From assembly GCA_015501605.1 (NCBI GenBank), contig JADNRZ010000002.1:2480001-2544000 (forward strand): a DNA stretch of 64,000 nt, written 5' to 3'. Every line of letters begins with the position of its first letter. Positions within the stretch are counted from its first letter, which is position 1. The stretch is from Panaeolus papilionaceus. Its lineage: Eukaryota; Basidiomycota; Agaricomycetes; Agaricales. Positions 1-9,423 of the stretch are shown piece after piece. The translations under genes were made by a program, and so were the position numbers. Under the pieces are notes generated by a model. The model was not told the origin of the DNA. It was given only the letters and a program-made list of their open reading frames with translations, and did not search any database.

Positions 1-807
1 AAACACATACGCTTGTACGGCGGCAGCGCAAATGAAACTATCTCCACGGTAAGTGTGATTGACATCACCCCCTCCAACGATTAATGGCTTGAACGCAATT
101 TGTTCATCACCAACAGTCCTCGGGTTTTGCAGAATTACATTGCTACATTGAGCCGGACAGCGGAAATCGAATGTTGACTCGTCGAAAGGACCACATGTTG
201 TTCCATCTTGTCCGCAGCCGTCATTTGCCAACCAATAGGTAGCTGTACAGCTAATGAATGAATTTGATGGTGTCAGGAAAGACTGAGACCGAGAAAAAAA
301 GGCGAATCCGATGATATACGCTGCAGCTAAGAAAACGAAGAGCCACGGGGAAGTGAGTTTACGTGTAGACTTGATGAGAGTTGATTCGATAGGAATGATG
401 GTGCGCTTATGACCAGTAACGATGTCTACGTCAAGCAAAGGGATAGGTGCTGGGTTAGAGAAATGAATATTCAGTACAATCAACTTTTATTATTGACGAT
501 ATAGGTGCTCACGCGGAAGGTCGACCTTTGGGCGCGGACCTCTTGCATAAAGGACAGTCTTGTTGATCCAGCCGTATACACGAGGATTTTTTGCTGCGAA
601 CTTGCGACGAGTTCTTGACACCCAAGACAAGCTTCTAGTTGAAGTCGTTACTGGTTCTGGGACCAAAGTATTAAGTTCAAAATCCCGGGTACTGTCCTTC
701 ACCGTTGAATCAGAAGGAGTGCGTTGCTGGTAGTAAGGGGATTTTGAAGTTGAAACCCTAGACGAGGAGGCGCTGGACGAGGGCGCTGGTGAGCTAGTTG
801 CGTCCAT
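1..807 (-). CDS. LCCL-domain membrane protein, N-terminal part (gene runs off the left edge)
   Basis: The gene starts with ATG at 807 and continues past base 1. Exon 1 (807-498) encodes a Ser/Thr-rich cytosolic N-terminus. A 48-nt intron (497-450) is removed in phase 1, and exon 2 runs from 449 to the window edge. Exon 2 encodes a hydrophobic segment (about LFVFLAAAYIIGFAFF), then a lumenal or extracellular Cys-rich stretch containing CPAQCSNVILQNPRTVGDE and GDSFICAAA, the core of the LCCL fold (named for Limulus factor C, Coch-5b2 and Lgl1). Fungal LCCL proteins are large polytopic membrane proteins of unknown function; the multi-pass C-terminus would lie outside this window. The family call rests on the LCCL core motifs and is firm; no biological role can be assigned. 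Confidence 0.85.
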
Positions 808-1035
808 CTGTTAAAAGGAAAGGGGGAGATAGAAGGAGAGTGAGAGTGACTTAAGAATAAGCAATAACAAGTGAGACGGTTAGTGACATGAAATTATAAT
901 TCCAAGGAGACAAGATTCACTCGGTGTCTTGATTATTTCCCTCATTATCTTAGGTAATACATGTCTTTTGATAAGATATGATATATAATTCCAAAAACAT
1001 TAATGTTACATTCGACTTGATTTATATCTACTTGT

Positions 1036-1785
1036 TTATCCATCCAAAGGTCCAACTGTTCAGAATAACATAAGAAAAAGAACTGGAAATTTTTTTTAAA
1101 AAAAAGTAAAACTTACGGTAATCGTAAACGAGCTTGGCCTCGATGTCTTCCTCCTTGGGTCCTGTGAACTTGACGTGCCTCACATATCTCCTTTCACCCT
1201 CGATTACTTCGATGCCCCAAGTCTAAAGACATAACAATTAAATTACATTCTTTACTTGAAATTATATCGCGATGCCTACCTGGTTAGCAATCCAGGTTGT
1301 TCCGCTCTTGGGAGTATCACTCTCGACATAGGATTGAATCACACCGTGTTCAACGGTATCAGCAGTCCAGCCTTCCTTAAGGAAAGGAATGTCGAGTTTA
1401 TCAACTGTAATACGTCTTGACTTGCCAATGACATGTCCAAAGAGATGGTCTTCATTCTCTCTCTCCTTCCACCAGAGGGTTCGGACTTCCCTGGTTCCAG
1501 GAATTCCACCAGTGATAGTTTGGTCAATGTCGACGTGCTCGACATCGCTGTCATCCTTATAGTGCTTGATAGCCAGGGTGATAGTGCCGATACTGATTGC
1601 CTTTCTCTTGAACCAGCCAACACCCTGAAGACTCAAGATGGTGTCGGTGCGTTGGTCCGACAGGGTCTTGTTCTATAATTGAGCGTTCGTCAATAGAATC
1701 ACGATGAAACACAGACGATCGACATTCATACCATGGTGAACTTGCCCGAGATGTCGAGAATGGTGAAATCTGCAGGGATAGCCAT
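1036..1785 (-). CDS. conserved fungal protein of unknown function (190 aa)
   Basis: Four exons join in phase: 1785-1732, 1672-1280, 1222-1117 and a 20-nt terminal exon 1055-1036 carrying the stop. The product is about 190 residues, soluble, with no signal peptide or membrane segment. It is rich in alternating hydrophobic/polar stretches suggesting beta strands, with motifs LQGVGWFKRKAIS, TGGIPGTREVR and SGTTWIANQTWG. The central GTREVRTLWW region and the final VKFTGPKEEDI look well conserved from my memory of basidiomycete proteins. A small lipocalin-like beta barrel is possible, but that is only a guess from the strand pattern. The start is the first ATG of the reading frame and follows a normal intron-bearing layout. 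I do not recognise a function. Confidence 0.75.
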
Positions 1786-2255
1786 ATCGAATCGAAGATG
1801 GGATTGTAGTAAAGGACCAGGTTTGCGAAGCAGCCTGCTCACCTTTTGGGCAATCTACAGAATCACATGTGTGGGGTTATATCAAATGCGTATCAACGCA
1901 CGTCGCTATTTTCATCTCGTCTTACCTGAGCATATGAAGCACGCCTCCACGGCTGTAATCATCCAAGACAGCAACCATTTCTAAACAGGTCCTCTCATTG
2001 ATTCGATAGTAGCATAAGTTGTCACATAGTAGTTCATGCAAGTAGAATGGGTATGTGGTAAGTGTATATTAATATGAATAGCAGACATATGCATGTAGAT
2101 ATCACAAACATTCACAGAGAGTGTGTTCGATACTGCACCCCGGATCTACATACCAGGACTAGTCATCCCCACAATGTTCCCAGATGTTCCCGCATCGCTC
2201 TACCCCACGTACATAGGACTCTTTATCTATCATATAACCTTCCGCCCCTGTGTGG

Positions 2256-2903
2256 TCACAGTGAGAACAAGGTGATGATTTTCCAAACGGCATCTTTTCC
2301 CCTCTCCCATGCCTGAGGACCTTTCGCTTCATCACCTCCAAATTCGACCATAACGCCGTCCTTTGACCATTCACACCATATGCCAATTGAACCGGAGGAA
2401 GGTCCAGCCCCTCCACCCTTCCTGTCCGGTTCCCCCAGAGCCAATACAAAGTCTTTGCCGGTGCTATCTTTGGCGACGTGTAGTGTTGGTGGACGAGAAA
2501 TGAGGTTCCCGTCTTCATCTTTGGCGATGGCTATGATCTGTAAAGGAAAGGGGGATATGGGATATGCAGAAAATGCGACTTCAGCTGAACGCGTCGACGT
2601 TTTGCTATTGTCGCTGGTCTTTTTGGGGATGTTGTATAGATAGATGCTATCTAATACAAGCTTTTCGTTGTCGATTTCGGCTAGCTTAAGGCCAGTTTTT
2701 GGCTTATAAGCGCTCTTGGGAGTAAACATCAAGCTCAAGCCCAGAGGATAATAGTTCAGATAAACTGCATCTGAGTATGACTTGACCTCTGGTGTAACGG
2801 CGTTTGTCAGAGATGCGCTTGATGAAAGATATGAGATAAATTCTAATAAGCTTGAGGAATTTGGATGCAAGCCAATGAGTTCCTTGATGTTACTTGTGGC
2901 CAT
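2256..2903 (-). CDS. conserved basidiomycete protein of unknown function (215 aa)
   Basis: A single intronless reading frame from ATG 2903 to the stop at 2256 encodes 215 residues. No signal peptide or membrane helix is visible. The N-terminal third is helical. The middle contains VYLNYYPLGLSLMF and YKPKTGLKL; the C-terminal third has a Gly-rich segment (DRKGGGAGPSSGSIGIWCEW) followed by an acidic/aromatic tail with GPQAWERGKDAVWKII. The last 60 residues are the least biased in composition and look the most constrained. It is divergently transcribed from seipin with only 112 bp between the two starts, so regulation is probably shared. I cannot name a domain or role. Confidence 0.7.
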   Translation of the reverse strand: MATSNIKELIGLHPNSSSLLEFISYLSSSASLTNAVTPEVKSYSDAVYLNYYPLGLSLMFTPKSAYKPKTGLKLAEIDNEKLVLDSIYLYNIPKKTSDNSKTSTRSAEVAFSAYPISPFPLQIIAIAKDEDGNLISRPPTLHVAKDSTGKDFVLALGEPDRKGGGAGPSSGSIGIWCEWSKDGVMVEFGGDEAKGPQAWERGKDAVWKIITLFSL

Positions 2904-3015
2904 GGTTCAAGTGGAAATGATAAGATGAAGATTGACGGTGATGTCATCAAGAAATCATTCATCGACGTAATCACGTGTGGATGTACTAACCAACACACCT
3001 TGAACACCGACAACG
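2904..3015. promoter_or_regulatory. bidirectional promoter between the 215-aa protein and seipin
   Basis: Only 112 bp separate the two divergent start codons. A CACGTG E-box lies at 2972-2977. No clear TATA element is visible. Confidence 0.5.
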
Positions 3016-4208
3016 ATGTCGAGCTCAAAAGATTTTAACGTCGTTACACCTCCTTCAGTAAAACCAAGAACAAACTTTATCCATTCTTTAGTATCAACAG
3101 GAATTGCTACTATACGCCCATATGCACCACAACTTATACCATTTCTTATTTGTACCATATTCATTCCTTTTGTCGTCTTGTTGTCGATATCAGCCGGCTG
3201 GTTCGTCTGGAATAGCTTGTCAGTAAGTTGGGAGATACCTCTACATTTACAATACGGGTGCGTTTGCTTTTGCTCAGAGTGTGAAGCCCAATTCTGATAC
3301 GCTGCTGCTCTAGTGACGGCACTCCTCCATATGCACATTTCGAGCTTCCCTGGATTATTCCTCACCAGAGATACGACGTCTCTGTGTGCCTTAATGTGCC
3401 AATCACAGAGTCCAATCTTGCTCTGGGTAACTTTATGGCCAGTCTAAGTCTGGAAACCTTGAGTAATAAAACAGTAGCTCAAGTGCGAAGAGCTGTAAGT
3501 CACTCACGGGATGATGTAAACACGTTATACTTATGAATTGCTAGGCTATAGCCACCCCTCGGCCTCATTCCCTTCCTTTCTTCTCCAACAAGAAAAACAC
3601 GGAAATTAAAGTCTCTCTTCTGAACTCATTTACACCAACGACTTCGCAGCTTGTGGGAAGGGTAGAAATTGGTCGCCGTGATCATTGGAGAACCCTTGGA
3701 ACAGGCGAGGGTCGAGAACTGAGCGTCATATCAGCTTCATTACGAGGTTTGGCCGTCCCTCATGGTATCCGGTAAGCTGTACTCTCAGAGGCGCACATTT
3801 CACCAATTACTAACGGGCTTCATAGTGGCCTGGCTATTCAATTTCCGTTGACAGCCTCCATAATTGCATCTGGCTTGTTTTTCGTTATTTTGTCGACTAT
3901 TCTTGGAGGCTGTATACTGCCCCTTGTTATTCCTAAGCATCCAAATAATTCCCATACTTTGGCGAAATGGGAGCCTCGCAAACAGCGTGAACCAGATTAC
4001 GATATATCGACACCTCGTGAACGGTCGACTGAGCGAGAGGTAAACTCTATTTTTATATTTTCAAGTTTATATGTTGACGTCTCGTCCTTCATAGATAAAA
4101 ACTGAGACTGATGAAATAAAAACGGAAGAAAGCGAGCTCTCCGACCCTCCAACCCTTCGCAAACGACCATCCCGACCCTATCTTGACACGTCTGATAGTG
4201 ATGCGTAG
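3016..4208 (+). CDS. seipin (lipid droplet assembly protein)
   Basis: Five exons join in phase: 3016-3257, 3314-3494, 3545-3771, 3826-4039, 4095-4208. The product has the seipin plan: a short cytosolic N-terminus, a first membrane helix (FLICTIFIPFVVLLSISAGW), the hallmark lumenal beginning WNSLSVSWE followed by LQYGDGTPPYAHFELP and RYDVSVCLNVPITESNLALGNF, then a beta-sandwich domain. A second membrane helix (IIASGLFFVILSTILGGCILPLV) precedes an acidic, Lys/Glu-rich cytosolic tail. Seipins sit at ER-lipid droplet contacts and organise triacylglycerol droplet formation. The gene is complete and ends in Asp-Ala before TAG. It is convergent with the SH3BGR-type gene downstream, with under 200 bp between the stops. 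The assignment is from family sequence memory and is strong. Confidence 0.92.
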
Positions 4209-4405
4209 GCCAAGAGCTTGTATGTGTGTATCGAGTGCTGTCGCGTCATATCTTCTAAATGAACGTCTACCTTTGCATCGACATAATTTGGACCATAGTA
4301 TCCCAATATTTTGGTACAACTGTAATAATGTATATTGACTATGCCAGACCTGGTATAATTAAAAGTTGAACATCCTCAACTTGAATAGCTGTTGTTATTT
4401 TCCTC

Positions 4406-5711
4406 TCACTTGCTCCCTGTAGCCGTTTCCTCTGGGACAAGGTCCTCTATGTCAGGAACCTGTTTACTTGGCAATTCCTCTATTTTCTCCACAGCGGTCT
4501 TTGGCGCCGATGTTTCCTTGACCTCCTCAACGTTAACCTTTGCGTCTCCTGGCGATGGCGTTTTGGACTCCACTTCCACTTCCACCTTTGGCACTTCCGC
4601 TGCTTCGATATCCTCTTCAAGCTTGATCACCTTCTCAGTGGTAGGTACGTCCTTGGTCGTCGTTTCATTATCACCACTTGCTGCTCCCGACGCCTTGGTC
4701 GAATCCTCCACTGGTTTTTTCCCTGTCTCCTCCGACTTCGTTCCAGCAGATTTCCCATCAGACTCTGGCTTAACCGGTTTGACTGGAAGGGATTCGGCAG
4801 CCTTTGAATCACTTGGACCAGGGGCGGTTGTATTACTTTCCACTGGTTTCTTGCCAAACTTAAGGGGTTTGACTGGCCCACCAGACAATCCTTGAGCCAA
4901 ATCTCCCGCCGCATCCCCTTCCAGGCCCAACTCAGAGAGCAGGTCCTTCAACTCGTCCATTGTCGCTTGAACTCCGGAAAGGCCAAACTCAGAAAGGTCT
5001 TCGCCCACGTTGACCAAGTCTGTTCGTTTGTTGATCGGAATTGTTTTCTTGGTTAGGGGAGATGGGCTTGGTGTTCCTGCGAGGACTTTCGCTTTCAGAT
5101 GCTCAGGTGTCATCTCCATTGGTGTGTATGCGCCAGGGATTCCAACGGGTTTGGCTGCTGGCATTGGTCGGTCCTCGTCGATAAGGGGATCCCAGCTCTC
5201 GTTGAGTCTTAGGAAATTTGTAAGCTCGTCATGCTCTACAGCATCCTCGCTATCAAGTACATCAGAGAGCAGGAACTGATTGCGCGATGGAATGGGTGAC
5301 TTACAAGTCGTCAATGGTCTAACATACATGCATCAGCTTTGTCAATACTGTATTAAACAACCTGACGTACACCTGGAAACTTTCCTCCAATTAGCATTCC
5401 GGGGAGCTGCTGCTTGCCTAAGTTGTTTGAGTTTAACAATATAATATTGATAGTGGGTGTTAGGACATACCAGCAGGAGCCTTCCGTCTCCACATCCGTT
5501 TGGCTTCTTCATCTGACGCTAAATCGTATGTTGTAAATGGTATCTTCTTGGCCTGCAAGATGCGAAGCACATATTCTACGGTCCCCATACACTATCAGTG
5601 TCGCGTCTCGGGCAGAGTCCCTTCCATCTCAACCCACCCACCTTGCTTCTTTCTCAAGACGGGTTGAGACGCAATAGTGGTCATGAATAGGGAAATAGGA
5701 GGTGAAGGCAT
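4406..5711 (-). CDS. SH3BGR-family thioredoxin-fold protein with long acidic tail
   Basis: Five exons join in phase: 5711-5642, 5575-5471, 5417-5371, a 14-nt exon 5318-5305, and 5249-4406, giving about 359 aa. The first ~110 residues match the SH3-domain-binding glutamic acid-rich (SH3BGR) glutaredoxin-like fold: PPISLFMTTIASQPVLRKKQ, then EYVLRILQAKKIPFTTYDLA, WRRKAPAGKQQLPGMLIGG, and FEDAVEHDELTNFLRL. There is no CxxC redox pair, as is normal for the family. Residues after about 150 are a disordered Lys/Glu/Pro/Ser-rich tail with repeated VKP and EET motifs, unrelated in composition to the fold. The role is unknown; family members are proposed adaptors. Exon 1 needs the acceptor just before AATATG to keep the family-conserved Gln-Glu-Tyr. 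Confidence 0.88.
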
Positions 5712-5951
5712 GATGAAATACAAGCGATTAAGGGAGAGGTGGTCGAGGTACTGAAGTAAGTGGTAAAAATGGAGCTTGCCCGTTGTTGATTGCAATGTAA
5801 TCTTTGATCTCTCAACAAATATGTTGTCGGCACTGGCGGGGAGCCTGATTAGGGGCTATGTTATGACCTTTCCCCATTAGTACATCCTTAGCAGATTAGA
5901 TGTAACCAATCAAATACCCTTCAACTCTTTCACTTCCTTCACGATTTCGAA
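5712..5951. promoter_or_regulatory. bidirectional promoter, SH3BGR-type gene and LMW-PTP
   Basis: The 240 bp between divergent ATGs contain CCAAT-type sequence (accaatc near 5907) and pyrimidine-rich tracts just upstream of the + strand start. No other strong element was recognised. Confidence 0.4.
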
Positions 5952-6641
5952 ATGTCAGCTGAAGCGCCAAAAATAAAGGCTCTGGTTGTGTGCTTGGGTA
6001 TGCGTTCCCTGTCTTTATATAAAATGATTCATTTCACGAGTCTCGACAGGCAACATCTGCAGATCGCCCATGGGAGAGGCTGTTTTGAAGGAGGTAGCGA
6101 AGCAGAGGGGAATAGAGATCGGGGTGGACAGTGCTGGCACAGCAGGATACCACGTCGGAGAGGAGCCCGATGAAAGGCACGTAACTTTTCTCTTTGTAAC
6201 ATACTGACAAACGATGAAATTAACGGAGTACGAATAGGACCGTCGAAGTCTGCAAAAGAGTAGGTCATAATGATCAGACAGGAGCTTCACTTAATTTGAT
6301 GAAACCATTTTACAGCATAAAGTCCCGATCGACAGTCTCGCGAGACAAGTCTCCACTTCAGATTTCCTCAAGTTTACGCACATATTGGCGTCTGATGAAA
6401 GCAACCTTCGTAACCTGGAGCGCATCAAGCCGTCGAATGGCACCGCAGAGGTCTGTCTGTGGGGATCTTACTTGGACAACAAACCTGTCCCTGATCCATA
6501 TTATGGAAACATCGTAAGTCATTACCTGCTCTTTCACGAGACAGGTACCCATTCCATATCGATCAGGACGGCTTTGAGAAAGTATATGAGCAATGCGTCA
6601 GGTTGTCCAACGCATTCTTGGACGCAGTCACAAAGGATTGA
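5952..6641 (+). CDS. low-molecular-weight protein tyrosine phosphatase
   Basis: Five exons (5952-5997, 6050-6176, 6238-6259, 6316-6513, 6567-6641) give 155 aa, the normal length for the Ltp1/ACP1 family. The catalytic P-loop is the C-x5-R motif CLGNICRS at residues ~14-21, split by the first intron, and the acid-loop DPYYG carrying the general-acid Asp lies near residue 130. SAGTAGYHVGEEPDERT and HILASDESNLRNLERI are typical family segments. The enzyme hydrolyses phosphotyrosine in the cytosol. Frame continuity between exons 2 and 3 requires a GC donor (AG|GCACGT at 6177); every other intron is GT-AG. The 22-nt exon 3 encodes TVEVCKR. The protein ends normally at a TGA. Confidence 0.93.
6177..6237 (+). 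other. putative GC-AG intron in the LMW-PTP gene
   Basis: The 61-nt intron begins GCACGT and ends with TAG. The only nearby GT donor (GTAACT, 4 nt downstream) puts the next exon out of frame, whereas GCACGT preserves the conserved DERTVEVCK reading. The donor matches GTRNGT except for C at +2. Confidence 0.7.
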
Positions 6642-6710
6642 TGTCAAATGGGTGAAATTGTATCTATAAAATATACAGAATAAATCGATATTAAATATCG
6701 ACATGCACTT

Positions 6711-9150
6711 TTAGTGGTGAGTGGGCATATTGACCGAGGCACGGTTACCGACTGCGTCCTCTGCTCTCCACAGGGATGTTGTCGTCTATGAACATTAATT
6801 AGACAGGTTAGATGGACACTTAAATTGAGGAACTGACCTTGTTCTGGGTGTAGAAGTTGATTCCACTACAACAGATTACCAAAGAGATCAAGAGTGAGGA
6901 ATATCAGGAGACTCACCCTTTGCCGTAGAAACCAATATCTCCCAGAACACTTCCCTTGTTACCGCTCCAGGAGAACATGGGCAATGGTACTGGAATTGGA
7001 ACATTGATACCAATTTGGCCAACATTAACTTCAGTTTCGAAACGACGCGCGGTAGCTCCAGACTGAGTGAAGATTGCGGCCCCATTACCGTAACGGTTGT
7101 TGTTGATGATTTCGAGAGCATCGTCGAGAGTCTCTGCCTGAAGGACGACAAGCACAGGGCCAAAGATTTCTTGTCTGTTGAATCAAATTAAATGATGGAG
7201 TGAAGTTGACGTCTTCGATTGTACGCACTGGTAAGCTCTCATTGAGGTTGGTCCCTGGATGATAGTTGGTCCAACAAAGTTCCCGTGGGGATACTGTTCA
7301 GGAGCCGGGAGTTTTCTGCCATCGAGAAGGATGGAGCCTCCATCCTCTTCTGCTGAAGAAATCAAGCCGGTTACTCTCTCCTTGGCATGGGGTGAAATAA
7401 GGGGGCCCCTATAAGAGTGCAGTATTGAATATTTGGTCTAAAGATCGTATAAAAACAACTTACAGATCAGCACCAGCTTCAAAGCCACCATTCACCTTGA
7501 GAGCCTGTGCACGCTCAATAAGCTCTGGAACCCAGGCATTTGCGTCGCCGACAACGATGGCTACACATTGCATAACGTTAGAGGGATCAAGGGAGAGTTG
7601 CATCAGTTCGCACCAACTGATAGAGCCATGCATCGTTGACCAGCGGCTGTTCGAAGTAGTAAAGATGAGTTGGTGCCAGATTCGAAACTGTATAGACATA
7701 CCTCCAAATGCTGCTCCGACGATTGAATTGATCGCCAAATTCTTGTTGGCTATTTCAAAAATCAATGAGAACCAATCAAAATTTTAAAAGAACTGAGAAA
7801 TGTACCATCTGGCATAATTATCGCATGGTTTTTGGCACCTAAGTTAGCCTGTGAATGATAGCTTAGACGCTGCCCAAGTATTTGTTGGAGATAATTACCT
7901 GAACACGCTTGCCATTCGACGTGCCCCTATTTAACAATGAGCTTCGATTATCTCCACAAGAAAAGACTTTTACCTATCGTAGATGTGCTTGCCAGCTTTG
8001 TCACCACCGACAAAACTGATAGCACGGATAGCAGGATGATCGCAAATGGCGTTTACAGTGGGGACCCCACCGTGAACGACATTGAGAACACCGGGAGGCA
8101 AACCTAAGGACGGCTTATTAGAATGGAAGGGCACATAACATTCCACATTCTCTAACCTGCGCGTTGGCATAGCTCGGCAATCATCATTGCAGCTCCGGGG
8201 TCTCTTTCTGAGGGCTTGAGGATTAAAGTATTGCCGGTTACTGCAGCCATGGGAATCGTCCATAGAGGGATCATACTGTGGGGTGATAAGATGAGGGAAC
8301 CTGTGGAGAGACAAAGGACAGCTTACGCAGGAAAGTTGAAAGGTGCAATACTAGCACAGACACCCAACGGAACCTTTCTAACCTCAGTATCCATATCCTT
8401 GCTCACTGTTTATAGAATGTGAGGAAATTAAGAACGTATCTGTCAGATAGAAACTCGTACCTTCGATCTTGTCACCGAGCAATGTGGAAGTGATGGCAGT
8501 CGCCGTCTCAACAACTTGCAGACCACGAAGCAAATCACCATGAGCGTCTGAGGTGGAAGGGAGAAATTAAGCAGCCGAAGACGAGTAAAGTAACGTGTAT
8601 CATACCAGCAAGAGTTTTTCCCTGTTCAAGGACGATGCTGCTCGCAATGGCGTCGGCATTCTGGCGCAGAAGATGTTGGAGTCTACAGTCGGATTAACGA
8701 AGTGCACAAACACGTAACATTACAGGGTCGCTCACGTACTCGAGAGCGAAACGTTGTCGGGTCACGACGCTAGTACGACTCCAAGTTTTGTATGCTTGAG
8801 AAGCAGCGTCAACTGCCTGGTTGAATTCCGCCTCAGTGGTTTGAGGGACCCGTGTGAGGACAGTTTGAGTTGACTATATCGAATGTTCGTAAGTGTGCAA
8901 GAAATGATATGTAAACATGAGACAAAATTACCGGGTCGTGAATGTCAATCCATTCTGTTGACTTGCTCTCGATGAATTCTCCACCGATAAAATTCTTTGT
9001 TGCACCACCTGTAGCACTGGTTCCCTGCCAATTGGCAGATATTTGCTCGGCACGGGGAAGAGCTAATGCGCTCAGTCCCTGAGAACGAGACGAAGCATGA
9101 AAGCTTCGTTTGAGAATATGTCTGAACTGAGGGATTGCACGAGTGGGCAT
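6711..9150 (-). CDS. methylmalonate-semialdehyde dehydrogenase, mitochondrial (ALDH6 family)
   Basis: The gene has roughly a dozen introns. It starts with ATG 9150 and an Arg/Ser/Ala-rich mitochondrial presequence ([20 protein letters not shown]), followed by the ALDH6 segment NFIGGEF. Visible family landmarks in order: [19 protein letters not shown] cofactor region, [18 protein letters not shown], the catalytic-Cys motif [10 protein letters not shown] (near 7618-7648), [10 protein letters not shown], and the C-terminal [20 protein letters not shown] and GINFYTQ segments. The stop is TAA at 6711-6713. The enzyme oxidatively decarboxylates methylmalonate semialdehyde and malonate semialdehyde to propionyl-CoA and acetyl-CoA in valine and pyrimidine catabolism, in the mitochondrial matrix. 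An upstream in-frame stretch with TTG at 9177 was not chosen as start because it lacks an ATG. Confidence 0.94.
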
Positions 9151-9423
9151 TGTTTGGTGGTAAGTAAAGACTGACAAGAGAGCCCTGTGTATTAAAATAT
9201 TAAATACTAGCCGCCTGTTCCCTGGCCGGAAGGAACCTAAGCCCCTGTGTGACGAGTGTGGGGAAGGGAGCGCGTCAGATCATGTGATTAAATGTCACAA
9301 CCAAATGATGGTCACAAATATACAACTTACAAGCAGACGTCTTGCAGCAAGTTTTGACGCGATCTCACAACAAACCAGGTTTTAATATTCTTTGCCAGAT
9401 TTTTTTGGATTTTAGTTGTCCAA
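9151..9423. promoter_or_regulatory. bidirectional promoter, MMSDH and Rap1/Myb-like gene
   Basis: 273 bp between divergent ATGs. It contains ATCATGTGAT-like sequence near 9278-9290 and a T-rich stretch just upstream of the + strand ATG. No known element can be assigned with confidence. Confidence 0.35.

Noticed and set aside
4392..4895. 167-aa plus-strand frame antisense to the SH3BGR gene tail
   Set aside because: Mirror of a low-complexity Lys/Glu/Ser coding region; no start context or domain.
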